Source: JAHEJB01 sp041748175 (lineage in GTDB: Bacteria > Bacteroidota > Rhodothermia > Rhodothermales > Rubricoccaceae). Taken from it: a DNA stretch of 31,449 nucleotides. Made by a program: the position numbers and the translations under genes. The notes under the pieces were generated by a model that had not been told where the DNA came from, did no database searches, and saw only the letters and a program-made list of their open reading frames with translations. This document shows positions 23,440-31,290 of the stretch, one piece after another (position 1 is the first letter of the stretch; every line of letters begins with the position of its first letter). Where the stretch lies: positions 1 to 31,449 of the forward strand of contig JBGTDU010000114.1 in assembly GCA_041748175.1 (NCBI GenBank), in the 5' to 3' direction.

Positions 23440-23670
23440 ATGATCCACAATAAATGCTCGCTCGTCGGTTGCACGGTCGGCGGCCACATGTGCATTTTCG
23501 CGCGCCGCCAGCTAATGCGGCAGGTCCGTTCGGACGATTTCACCCTTGGCATTCCCACCGTGCGCGACCGGGCTAGAGGCGAATCGAAGCGTCGCTACCT
23601 TCCGCTTTACACCATCCACATTCAAAAGCAGGGTGTTTTCGACCCGCTGTTAAATAGACACGACAAATGA
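23440..23670 (+). CDS. Possible small Cys/His protein overlapping the halogenase-like gene
   Basis: This 76-codon ORF has its TGA overlapping the ATG of the next gene (ATGA at 23667-23670), a layout typical of translational coupling. The N-terminus NKCSLVGCTVGGHMC has three cysteines and a histidine that could bind a metal. The rest is basic (RDRARGESKRRYLPLY). No family is recognised, and third positions are only moderately GC-rich, so non-coding is still possible. Confidence 0.35.
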   Translation: MIHNKCSLVGCTVGGHMCIFARRQLMRQVRSDDFTLGIPTVRDRARGESKRRYLPLYTIHIQKQGVFDPLLNRHDK

Positions 23671-25262
23671 TGCGCGTAGCAATAATGGGAAATGGCATAC
23701 TGGCCAACCTCGCTGCCCTCTACCTCAGAAAGCGTTTGCCCGACAGCGCAGAGGTGGTCATTATCGGGCCGGAGAGCCGCGGCGGCCTGCCAGTGGTTGG
23801 CGAGTCCCTTATCGAAATCACCACCCGATTTCTGGAGGAACAGCTTGGGCTTGGGCAATACCTGCGCAAAAATCACAACCCCAAATTTGCGCTCACCTAC
23901 TACTTTAAGCTCGACATCGACAATCCTGAAGACCGGACGTACTCGGTTCATTGCAACGAGCGCGCACCAGCCGACCAGCCACCGCTTCCCGGTTGGGATG
24001 GGCCGATGGCGCGACCCGGCGCGTGGCTGTTGAACCGAGACACGTTTGACGTCGATATCAGGGAGATGGTGACGGCGGAGCCCGGCATCGAACGAATTGA
24101 CGGAGTGGTGAAAGATGTCACGTTGGATGGTGAAGCTGGCCACACGCTGCAAATCGTGGACGCCGATGGCGGTGCACGAAGCCTCGAAGCCAATTGGGTT
24201 CTGGATGTGACGGGTCGGAAACGGCTGCTAGCCAAAAAGCTCGGCCTGATCGAAAAGCCGAAAACAGGCCAGAGAAACTGCTTTTGGTTCCATTTGCGCG
24301 ATTTCGATCGGGACCTCCTGAAATCCCTGAACGCCTTGGGCCCCCAACCGCCAGCTGAGGGCGAGGATTACCACTACGACCGCTACTTCACAACCCACCA
24401 CTTCATGGGCAAGGGCAACTGGCTCTGGCTCATTCCTGTGAAAGGACCCAACGGAGAGGACTTCATTAGCGTCGGCCACACGTCGCGCCCGGACGTCTAC
24501 CCGCACGAGGTGCGATCGGTGGACCAATTCATGGAGCGCGTCAGCACGGAACACCCTGTTGTTACCGACTTCGTTCGGAGCGGGACGGTCTTCGACACGA
24601 GCATACTGGGTAACTACCGCTACTTCAGCAAGCAGGCATACTCAGCCGACCGGTGGTGCATTGTAGGCGATGCAGCGTACGCCCTCGATCCTCTGTTCAG
24701 CAATGGCCTCGCATTTGGGTCGATTCAGATCGAACAGATCGGCGAGCTAATCTCGCGGGATTGCGAGGGCAAGCACTCCGCCAAGCTTATCGAAGAAATG
24801 GACGCGGCAATCTGGGCTCCGGTCAAGGCGTCGCAGAACGCGATCACGGAGTGGTATGGATCCATGCACGACCCGTACTTGTCATGTATGCGCCTGAACT
24901 GGATTGAAATCGCCTACTTCTATATGCTGCTTCCCATGGTGGTGAACCGCTGCCACTACGATCCGAAGCGGATGGGGCTCTGGCGCATTTTGCAGAATAC
25001 GGCGGTGCCTTTCGAAGTGTCGCCAAGCCTAGTGGAGGCCCGGAAGGGTTTCAAAAAAGTCACGGCGGGCCAATTCATCTATCGTGGGAAGGAAAAGGTC
25101 AATAGGAGGGCTCTCGAGACGGTGGACGATTTGGGCGAGATTCGGGCGCAGATAGTCGAGGGTTCCCAGCTTAGGCAGCAATACACAATCGATGCGCTGG
25201 CTCAACTGGAAAAGGCCCGCATGGAGCTGGAGGATCTTCAGCCCGAATTAGTTTCGGAGTGA
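23667..25262 (+). CDS. Flavin-dependent halogenase-like monooxygenase
   Basis: This gene encodes 531 residues. The N-terminal FAD-binding fold has VAIMGNGILANLAALYL in place of the usual GGGxAG, and the GES motif at 45-47 (LPVVGESL). K73 in NPKFALTYYF is at the place of the catalytic Lys that forms the haloamine in tryptophan and pyrrole halogenases. WLWLIP at 252-257 is the W-x-W-x-I-P signature of the family, and VGDAAYALDPLFSNG at 333 onward is the second FAD contact. These features suggest a halogenase or a close non-halogenating relative; the altered first glycine loop is unusual. The substrate is unknown, and no peptide or polyketide synthase or flavin reductase is in view. It is convergent with the channel gene across a hairpin. 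Confidence 0.72.
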   Translation: MMRVAIMGNGILANLAALYLRKRLPDSAEVVIIGPESRGGLPVVGESLIEITTRFLEEQLGLGQYLRKNHNPKFALTYYFKLDIDNPEDRTYSVHCNERAPADQPPLPGWDGPMARPGAWLLNRDTFDVDIREMVTAEPGIERIDGVVKDVTLDGEAGHTLQIVDADGGARSLEANWVLDVTGRKRLLAKKLGLIEKPKTGQRNCFWFHLRDFDRDLLKSLNALGPQPPAEGEDYHYDRYFTTHHFMGKGNWLWLIPVKGPNGEDFISVGHTSRPDVYPHEVRSVDQFMERVSTEHPVVTDFVRSGTVFDTSILGNYRYFSKQAYSADRWCIVGDAAYALDPLFSNGLAFGSIQIEQIGELISRDCEGKHSAKLIEEMDAAIWAPVKASQNAITEWYGSMHDPYLSCMRLNWIEIAYFYMLLPMVVNRCHYDPKRMGLWRILQNTAVPFEVSPSLVEARKGFKKVTAGQFIYRGKEKVNRRALETVDDLGEIRAQIVEGSQLRQQYTIDALAQLEKARMELEDLQPELVSE

Positions 25263-25304
25263 CGAGGCAGCATGCCTTGCCCGTCGCCATCCACTGGGTG
25301 GTGA

Positions 25305-25333
25305 GAGGCCGTAAGCAGCTTTCTTACGGCCTC
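25305..25333. terminator. Hairpin between convergent genes
   Basis: There is a perfect 11-bp stem, 25305-25315 with 25323-25333, around a 7-nt loop, lying between the stops of the halogenase-like and channel genes. There is no T run on either strand, so it may be a bidirectional hairpin that protects 3' ends and not a strict intrinsic terminator. Confidence 0.6.
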
Positions 25334-25349
25334 CCACGCGACCTAATTG

Positions 25350-26282
25350 CTAGATAAGGCTTTCCGATTCTGCTCGGTGAAAAAGCGTTTCGCCGCAACG
25401 CTTGCAGTAGCGCGCATCCGCCTCGTGTCTTCGGTGGCCGCATCGCGGGCACTCTTCGCCGAAACCTTCTGGTCTCGAATGGCCCAACGCCTTGCGCGTC
25501 ATCTCTGCCGTTACGATGCCCGTCGGCACGGCGAGGATTCCGTAGCCCAGAATCATGATCAGTGATGCGAAGGCCTGTCCCAAATTAGTTTGAGGTGATA
25601 TGTCTCCGTAACCCACTGTGGTTAAAGTGACGATGGCCCAGTAGACGCTCCGCGGGATGCTGCTAAAACCATGGGCTTCACCCTCAATGAGATACATGAG
25701 GGAGCCGAGAATTACCGTCAGGATTAGGACGGCGAACATGAAGATGAAAATCTTCCGGCGGCTGTCCCGAAGAGCTGCGACCAGGACCTCAACCTCGACG
25801 AGGTATTCCGCGAGTTTCAGCACGCGGAAAACGCGGAGGATGCGCATCAGTCGGACAACGAGGAAAAACTGCGCGCCGGGTATCAGGACACTTAAATACG
25901 TGGGGACGACGGCAAGCAGATCTATGACACCAAAGAAGCTGCGAGCGTACCGGGCTGGCCGATCGACGCACAGGAGCCGTAACACGTACTCGAGTGTGAA
26001 AACTATCGTGAATCCCCACTCGGCTGTACGCAAAAAGACCGGGTACTCCAATCGAAACGAACTGACACTTTCGAGCATCACCACAATCACGCTCGCGACG
26101 ATAGCACCAATTAGCGCGACGTCGAAAAGCTTGCCGGCTGGAGTGTCGGCCTCGAAAATGACGCGAAACAGGCCCGAAAGCAGCGGGCTGCGTCGATTTG
26201 GGCCGAAGGTGCCCGATAGAGGCGTTGCGGCTTCAGGATGGCCAAGTTTGACGTGGGCGTTCATGCAGGTCAGGGCGTGCAA
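25350..26282 (-). CDS. Voltage-gated-type potassium channel with C-terminal zinc ribbon
   Basis: This gene encodes 310 residues from the ATG at 26282; an in-frame ATG at 26264 is also possible. Six membrane segments run from about residue 53 to 262. S4 is charged (R144, R147, R150 and R153 in VVRLMRILRVFRVLKL), the pore helix reads SVYWAIVTL, and the selectivity filter TTVGYGD is at 221-227, diagnostic for K+ channels of the Kv/Kch ion-transport family. The tail carries C278/C281 and C293/C296 in a CPRCG...YCKRCG zinc ribbon, in place of the RCK domain or coiled coil commonly seen. The ribbon may mediate assembly or metal/redox sensing; this is inference. Confidence 0.9.
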   Translation of the reverse strand: MHALTCMNAHVKLGHPEAATPLSGTFGPNRRSPLLSGLFRVIFEADTPAGKLFDVALIGAIVASVIVVMLESVSSFRLEYPVFLRTAEWGFTIVFTLEYVLRLLCVDRPARYARSFFGVIDLLAVVPTYLSVLIPGAQFFLVVRLMRILRVFRVLKLAEYLVEVEVLVAALRDSRRKIFIFMFAVLILTVILGSLMYLIEGEAHGFSSIPRSVYWAIVTLTTVGYGDISPQTNLGQAFASLIMILGYGILAVPTGIVTAEMTRKALGHSRPEGFGEECPRCGHRRHEADARYCKRCGETLFHRAESESLI

Positions 26283-26336
26283 CGAAAGATAGAGACAGAG
26301 CTGCCTACGCCCTCCGACCGACTCCGGGGGGTGAGG

Positions 26337-27542
26337 TCACGGGCCTTCTAGAATCGCCTCGAACCTATCCGCAATCCGACCGATGTTGAACGTGGTTTCC
26401 GCATAAGTCCGCGCGTTGCGCGCCGCCACGTTTCGCCGTGCCTCGTCGTCCAGAAGGAGAACCGCTTCGTGGACAAACGCCGTTGGAGCGGTGGGCGGCA
26501 CGACAACTCCGGCACCTGACCTCGTCACGGTCCTCGCTGCAAGGTTCACGGGCGGTACGGCAAGCAAAATTGCCCGGCCAGCACACAAGTATGTCAGCAC
26601 CTTCGACGGAACCGAGAACACACCAGCATCAGGCTCCAGAATGGCAACCAGCACGTCGGCGGTTGCGAGAACGTCGGGGAGTTCCTCAAACGGTTGGTAG
26701 GGAAGGATGATCAGGTTCTCCAAAAGGTGTTCGGACTTTTTCGCGTGGAGCCAATCTGCCCCAATTCCTTCTGTTATTACCACAACCCGCACGGACTCAT
26801 CGGCCTTCCACCGCAACGCCAGGTTCAGCAGAAGAGACGGGTTGTGTTTCATTCCGAGCGTACCCGAGTACAACAAGACGCGCTTGTCGGCCAGGTCGTA
26901 GGCCTCGCTCCACGCGTTGCGTTTGTTGCGGACAGGCATCTCCTCCAGCGGTGACCAATTCTCTATGAGATGGAGCCGTTCAGAAGCAACGCCCCAGTCG
27001 GTCAGGATGGGTCTGAAATCCTCGGTGATCATCACGATTGCGTCGCTGCCGCGCAGGATGCGCTGCTCCATGCCGAGGTAAATCCGACCAGCTATTTCCC
27101 CCAACACGGGAAGCTTTCGCCGAAGCAAGCGATGCGAGGCCACGGAAATCAAATCCTGAAGCCAGTTCACGAATCTGACATCGTGCTCTGCGCACCAACG
27201 TTGGAGTGGAGCCAACGCGTCAAGCGGCGTATTGGCTGCCAGCACGACGTCGGGCCCGAATTCAGCTACCCGCTCGACAAGCAACGCGCCGTATTCCTTC
27301 TCCCGCTTCCGTCTGGCCCAAAAACCTCGCAGCGAACTCTTGCCCTTTTCGACAGGGTTTGCGAGGGCTATTGGCTCGGGCTCAAAACTATCCGGGTCGC
27401 CCTCGCGCCGCGACAATGCACCCTGGGGCGTCACGTTGGTCGACGAATAGCCATGGCGAACCGTGTGTCCTCGCCCAGCCAGGACGCGCGCCAGTTGTAC
27501 TTGAAAAGGATGACCGGCGTAGTCGTGGAGGTAGACGCGCAT
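26337..27542 (-). CDS. Glycosyltransferase family 4-like (WbuB-type)
   Basis: This gene encodes 401 residues. It is a GT-B fold: the N-terminal domain starts MRVYLHDYAGHPFQVQLARV with the Gly/His-rich acceptor loop, and VRFVNWLQDLISVASHRLL is typical of WbuB-like enzymes. The nucleotide-sugar domain contains RVLLYSGTLGMKHNPSLLLN and LEPDAGVFSVPSKVLTYLCA, the last covering the E-x7-E-like donor-binding helix. It probably transfers a sugar to a surface polysaccharide precursor. No other polysaccharide gene is in the window, so it is isolated. A terminator hairpin lies only 8 nt before its ATG. Confidence 0.85.
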   Translation of the reverse strand: MRVYLHDYAGHPFQVQLARVLAGRGHTVRHGYSSTNVTPQGALSRREGDPDSFEPEPIALANPVEKGKSSLRGFWARRKREKEYGALLVERVAEFGPDVVLAANTPLDALAPLQRWCAEHDVRFVNWLQDLISVASHRLLRRKLPVLGEIAGRIYLGMEQRILRGSDAIVMITEDFRPILTDWGVASERLHLIENWSPLEEMPVRNKRNAWSEAYDLADKRVLLYSGTLGMKHNPSLLLNLALRWKADESVRVVVITEGIGADWLHAKKSEHLLENLIILPYQPFEELPDVLATADVLVAILEPDAGVFSVPSKVLTYLCAGRAILLAVPPVNLAARTVTRSGAGVVVPPTAPTAFVHEAVLLLDDEARRNVAARNARTYAETTFNIGRIADRFEAILEGP

Positions 27543-27550
27543 AGAGGAGC

Positions 27551-27579
27551 AAAAAAAACGCGCCCGTATTTCGAGCGCG
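27551..27579 (-). terminator. Rho-independent terminator downstream of tRNA-Met
   Basis: On the minus strand, CGCGC pairs with GCGCG (27559-27563 and 27575-27579), with an inner C-G pair region and one mismatch, followed by eight T residues (27551-27558). It fits the tRNA transcript, yet it stops 8 nt before the glycosyltransferase ATG at 27542. Confidence 0.75.
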
Positions 27580-27694
27580 GCAAAACTAAGACTTTGGCGC
27601 GAGAGCGGCGTTTGATCCCCGGCTGACAGTCCATGCTGAGCGTAGTAGACGCGTCCAGGAATGGAAACACGCTGACTTCTCCAGGACAGTCTTG

Positions 27695-27768
27695 TGGCGC
27701 GAGAGAGACTTGAACTCTCGACCTCCGGGTTATGAATCCGACGCTCTAACCAGCTGAGCTACCGCGCC
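27695..27768 (-). tRNA. tRNA-Met (CAT)
   Basis: This 74-nt cloverleaf on the minus strand has acceptor GGCGCGG pairing with TCGCGCC (one G-U), a D arm GCTC...GAGC, anticodon loop TTCATAA (CAT), and a T arm GAGAG-TTCAAGT-CTCTC. The discriminator is A and CCA is not encoded. The anticodon stem has an A-C opposition next to the loop. The paired 1-72 position argues against an initiator tRNA of the E. coli type, so elongator Met is favoured; tRNA-Ile2 (lysidine) cannot be excluded. Confidence 0.93.
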
Positions 27769-27911
27769 ATGCGGGTGGAAAGAATACGGTGATTGAGCGC
27801 GTTCGGGCAAGATTCGTTCTGTGGAGAGTGTGGGAGTACGCGGTGGGCGTGTACTTTCCCACCTCCGAACCGTCGTCCCATCGTCTGCCTTCCTTGAGAC
27901 TTTCCCACCGC

Positions 27912-29093
27912 ATGAAATCAGATTATCTCATCGGCCAACCGCGTGTGCACGAAGCCATTTCACATGCCGTGGCCGATGGTCGTCTTGCGCAGGCGTATCT
28001 ATTTCACGGGCCCGACGGCGTTGGGAAAAAGGCCGCAGCGCTCGCTTTGGCGCAAGGGCTCCTGTGCGACCAACGCGGTCGAACAGCGGACGTGCAGCCG
28101 TGCGGGGAATGTCTGCCCTGCACGAAAGTGCTGCGAGGGCTTCATCCCGATGTCCACGTATACCTACCGCACGCCAAGGATGTCAGCACGGAAGCCATCG
28201 TAGAGCGCCTTCAGCTTCTTTTCGAGAACCCATACCGGGTCATCGATTTCAAGCGCCGCCCATCGCTTGACGATGTCGGCGTTGTATCGTCGAAGCAGGT
28301 CATCTATCACGCCGAGCGCATCCGACAGATCATGCGCGATCTCCGGTTCGTGCCCGTCGAAGGTGCGTACAACGTCGGCATCCTAGTCGACGCCGACCGA
28401 ATGGAGCCCGCAGCCGCGAATCCATTCCTGAAAACGTTGGAGGAACCCGCCGAGCGAACCATCCTCATCCTGACAGCCGAACGAACCGATAGGATGCTGC
28501 CCACCATTCTCTCGCGCTGCCAGCACATTCGCTTCGATCCGCTTTCAGCTTTGGACATTCAGCAAGCACTTGTCGCCCGCGAATCTGTGGGTGCAGAACG
28601 CGCTGCATTTATTGCAAGGATGGCGGATGGCTCCTATTCAACTGCCCTGGATCTGCTGGGCAATGAGGAGCTTGCCGCTCGACGAGAATTGGCGCTGGAG
28701 TTCATCCGGCAGTCCATCACGAAGAATGCGGATCGCATCACGCCACTCGTCGATAAAATTTCAAAAATGGGCCGCGAAACCGTGAAGCAGATCTTTCGCC
28801 TGATGCTGAACTGGGTACGCGACCTCGTTCTTTTTGAGGTTGCCGGGGAGGATGCGCCACTGGTCAATGTGGATCAGATTGAGAGCATCAAAAGGTTTAC
28901 GTCGGGGCTGCCCGATGCCCACCTTGAGCAAATGGCTGGCTTCATCGAAGAGGCCGCGCGCCTCGTCGAGCGAAACAGCCATGTGGCGTTGGTCCTGACT
29001 GTTTTAGCAGATGCACTGGCCGATGCGATGCTCGGCAACGAGCGACGGCGCTTGTTCGAACCGCTCGACTCTCCGGCCATGGCGGCCGGCTGA
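27912..29093 (+). CDS. holB: DNA polymerase III delta' subunit (clamp loader)
   Basis: This gene encodes 393 residues from the ATG at 27912 (MKSDYLIGQP), where clamp-loader similarity begins; the frame opens at 27789. AYLFHGPDGVGKKAAALALA holds the P-loop (GPDGVGKK, 33-40). C52, C64, C67 and C70 form a zinc module (CGECLPC). NVGILVDADRMEPAAANPFL and KTLEEPAERTILILTAERTD carry the sensor region, and ILSRCQHIRF is the SRC motif of DnaX/HolB proteins. The last 120 residues are the helical collar. It loads the sliding clamp with DnaX and HolA. With a bacterial delta' length, HolB is preferred over DnaX, which would be longer. Confidence 0.85.
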   Translation: MKSDYLIGQPRVHEAISHAVADGRLAQAYLFHGPDGVGKKAAALALAQGLLCDQRGRTADVQPCGECLPCTKVLRGLHPDVHVYLPHAKDVSTEAIVERLQLLFENPYRVIDFKRRPSLDDVGVVSSKQVIYHAERIRQIMRDLRFVPVEGAYNVGILVDADRMEPAAANPFLKTLEEPAERTILILTAERTDRMLPTILSRCQHIRFDPLSALDIQQALVARESVGAERAAFIARMADGSYSTALDLLGNEELAARRELALEFIRQSITKNADRITPLVDKISKMGRETVKQIFRLMLNWVRDLVLFEVAGEDAPLVNVDQIESIKRFTSGLPDAHLEQMAGFIEEAARLVERNSHVALVLTVLADALADAMLGNERRRLFEPLDSPAMAAG

Positions 29094-29157
29094 AAGGTTG
29101 GCCGATCTCGACCAGTTTGAGATCGAATGCGATGTTCCGCCGACATCCGACGGCGCG

Positions 29158-29538
29158 TCAGGATGCGATCTGCAATTCGTCCCGCTGCCTCCACTCCAGC
29201 GCTGCCATACCGCCGACGAAGATGGCCTCGCCTACCAGGTGCCCCATCCCAAACAACGTGGCCGACGCCGAGAACCTCGCAGCCAGACTCAAGCAGACGA
29301 CAGCCCAACCCACGTTGCCGAAGACAAGCAGCTTGATCAAAAGCATCGGGCGGGTTCCTCGGACCGCCAGCGAAAACGAGTAGGACGAGTAGACCAGGTT
29401 GACCGCACCCGTGAACTGGAGAAATCCTCGCGGGAGGTCATGTAAATCGCTAAGTAACGTACTCAGCGATAGCACCGCTATTCCCGCGAGCGCGGCAGCG
29501 ATGCAGTCAACCCACAGGAGTTTTCGGAGGAAGAACAA
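29158..29538 (-). CDS. Small four-helix membrane protein
   Basis: No ATG fits, because the open frame upstream overlaps the DUF4349 gene. A TTG at 29538, 16 nt after that gene's stop, gives 126 residues beginning MFFLRKLLWVDCIAAALAG. There are four hydrophobic helices, with VYSSYSFSLAVRGTRPMLLI between the second and third and ATLFGMGHLVGEAIFVGGMA near the end. This arrangement is seen in uncharacterised bacterial membrane proteins of 120-130 residues. The role is unknown. Being directly downstream of the DUF4349 lipoprotein on the same strand, it is likely co-transcribed with it. Confidence 0.65.
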   Translation of the reverse strand: MFFLRKLLWVDCIAAALAGIAVLSLSTLLSDLHDLPRGFLQFTGAVNLVYSSYSFSLAVRGTRPMLLIKLLVFGNVGWAVVCLSLAARFSASATLFGMGHLVGEAIFVGGMAALEWRQRDELQIAS

Positions 29539-29554
29539 TGGTCTGGTCAGTCGG

Positions 29555-30460
29555 CTAGCCTTGTGGTGCGACTGCGGCCAACTTCGCCTTGCGCCGAGCC
29601 ACCATGCGGCGGTTGAACCGCCTGAACAGCGGGATGCCCAGCGCGATGAGGACCCACAGCGGCCACAACGCCACGATGGCGATGAGCATTTCGAGCACGG
29701 CATCCCAACCTGTTCCGATGGCGTCCCCAATACGACCAATGAAGGAGGGACCCGCGATGAGCCCCGTGTTGGATTCCTCAAACAGCGTCAGCGTGATGGT
29801 GCTCAGCGAGACCTGGTTGCTCAGGAAACGGAGCTGGCCCTCGGCCGATTCGATCTCCTCCCGAGTCTGCGCGAGCCGCTGTTCGACGGCCAGAATCTCT
29901 TCGATGTCGTCGGCCTGTGACAGGATCGCCTTGTAGCGTTCCTCCACGGCGCGGCGCGCATTGAGGCGCGCTTCGAGGTCGACGTACTGCCGGGTAACGT
30001 CCTCGGTGGTGACGTTGCGGAAATCAATTTCATCGCCGACTTCGAGGAGGGCGGCCATCAGTGAATCGAAACGGGCCGCGTCGATGCGGATGGTGAGCGT
30101 GTTTTCGATCCTCGACGGGTAGCGCTGCTCGGCCTCGTCGCCGATGTAGCCGTCGAACTGATCAACGAGCGTCCCCACATCTTCGCGGGCCTCGGCGTAG
30201 TCGTCCACCCGCAGGCGAACTTCCGCGCGCCGGATCAGGCGGCGTTGCTCGGTTGCCGGATCAGGCCCGGGATCAGGCGCCTGGTTCTGCGCGGCGGGGA
30301 CGACGGGAGGCGCTGCTCCCGCCACATCGCGCGCAACTTGCTCCTCCGCCATCATGTCTCCTTCGGGTGAAAACAACCCGAACCCCGCGTTCTCATCGGA
30401 CGAACCGCTCTGGCAAGCGGCAAGAGCAAACAGGGTTGCGAGAATGAGTAGGCGGGTCAT
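29555..30460 (-). CDS. DUF4349 domain lipoprotein
   Basis: This gene encodes 301 residues from the ATG at 30460. MTRLLILATLFALAAC is a lipoprotein signal with lipobox LAAC, followed by a Pro/Ala-rich linker. The DUF4349 domain runs from RLIRRAEVRLRVDDYAEARE through FDGYIGDEAEQRYPSRIENT to a long coiled coil (LEARLNARRAVEERYKAILS, then EILAVEQRLAQTREEIESAE) and QVSLSTITLTLFEE. One C-terminal membrane helix (VLEMLIAIVALWPLWVLIAL) is followed by a basic tail. It is probably anchored in the cell envelope; the function of the family is not established. A truncated copy of part of this gene lies at 31291-31449. Confidence 0.85.
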   Translation of the reverse strand: MTRLLILATLFALAACQSGSSDENAGFGLFSPEGDMMAEEQVARDVAGAAPPVVPAAQNQAPDPGPDPATEQRRLIRRAEVRLRVDDYAEAREDVGTLVDQFDGYIGDEAEQRYPSRIENTLTIRIDAARFDSLMAALLEVGDEIDFRNVTTEDVTRQYVDLEARLNARRAVEERYKAILSQADDIEEILAVEQRLAQTREEIESAEGQLRFLSNQVSLSTITLTLFEESNTGLIAGPSFIGRIGDAIGTGWDAVLEMLIAIVALWPLWVLIALGIPLFRRFNRRMVARRKAKLAAVAPQG

Positions 30461-30587
30461 GGGAGCGCTTGGGTGAGTGGGCGTCGGGCAAAGAAACGGA
30501 AGATGGACGGCATTCTTGTCCGATGCCTCGGATCCTGGCAAAGAAGGTCTCCCAGAATGCGGGAAAGGACTCCACTTCCCAGCGGCG

Positions 30588-30881
30588 CTATGCAGCGGTA
30601 GGAAGCTCGGCGTCGACCCTCAACTCAATTGCGGCTCTATCGCAAAGCCTGATCAGCAGATCCGTGGAGAGGGCGGATAGCTTGCCAGTGGTAATCTCGG
30701 ATATGCGCGGCTGTTTGACGCCAAGCGATTCAGCGGCCGCGGCCTGCGAGTCGAACTGGCCCACGTAGGCCGTAAGAGCTTCGAGAAGTTGTGACTTCAC
30801 TTTCAGTAAGGCAGCCTCCTCGGGATCGAATCCGAGATCCTCAAACAGGTTTCCAGAGGATCGTTTGAATTGGGCAGGCAT
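30588..30881 (-). CDS. XRE-family antitoxin-like regulator without its toxin
   Basis: This gene encodes 97 residues from the ATG at 30881 (MPAQFKRSSGNLFEDLGFDP). The FEDLGF-x-PEEA-x-LKVKS lead-in and the helix-turn-helix AAAAESLGVKQPRISEITTG are those of HigA-type antitoxins. The second helix is a good DNA-binding match (KQPRISEI). A HigB-type toxin would normally precede it, but the space is taken by a truncated ParE-like fragment of another system. Either it is an orphan regulator, or a junction joined two broken modules. Confidence 0.8.
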   Translation of the reverse strand: MPAQFKRSSGNLFEDLGFDPEEAALLKVKSQLLEALTAYVGQFDSQAAAAESLGVKQPRISEITTGKLSALSTDLLIRLCDRAAIELRVDAELPTAA

Positions 30882-30885
30882 GATG

Positions 30886-31007
30886 CTAGGGGTTGGGATG
30901 GTGTACATCCTCCGCAAACAGCCGGTCCGATTCACGCGCTTGCCGGTTGACCTGTTCGGAGAGTTTCACGTACGCTTTCCAAAACTAGTGTGGGTGATCG
31001 AGCGCAC
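30886..31007 (-). pseudogene. N-terminal fragment of a RelE/ParE-like toxin
   Basis: A GTG at 31007, 2 nt after the antitoxin stop, begins MRSITHTS. One T must be added to the TTTT run at about 30981-30984 to continue into FWKAYVKLSEQVNRQARESD, then RLFAEDVHHPNP and a stop. This is the first 40 residues or so of a ParE-like toxin (a W-AY-KL-E-R-A-YRLF-HPSL-like pattern). The catalytic C-terminal half is gone, replaced by the XRE gene. Confidence 0.6.
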
Positions 31008-31009
31008 GC

Positions 31010-31234
31010 CTAAAGATCGTCAAGGCTGAGGGGCCTCGCCGTGCCCGCTTGGTGTGCCGACAGCGCTTCATCGGCCATCCGCTCAAGCAATTCGTCAGAT
31101 TCCGGGCGAGCGAAGAGGGCAGTCCATCGCTGCTCTGACTCCAACTCGGCGAGCATGAGGCGCGCAAATTCGTCCTGGCCCTCATCCGGGAGCCGGGCCG
31201 CTTCCTTGAAGGCTTTCTGGAGAAGCTGCGTCAT
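31010..31234 (-). CDS. Type II toxin-antitoxin system antitoxin (RelE/ParE partner)
   Basis: This gene encodes 74 residues: TQLLQKAFKEAARLPDEGQD, then EFARLMLAELESEQRWTALF, then LERMADEALSAHQAGTARPL. This is the common small helical antitoxin of ParE/RelE pairs, with a ribbon-like or helical N-terminus and an acidic C-terminus that wraps the toxin. Its toxin gene follows immediately but is broken. Without a working toxin it should be neutral, or could act as an anti-addiction gene against related toxins. Confidence 0.75.
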   Translation of the reverse strand: MTQLLQKAFKEAARLPDEGQDEFARLMLAELESEQRWTALFARPESDELLERMADEALSAHQAGTARPLSLDDL

Positions 31235-31290
31235 GATGAACGTAGGATTGCGAATTCCAGGCTAGTACCCCAAGCTAGGTGAAGGGTTCG

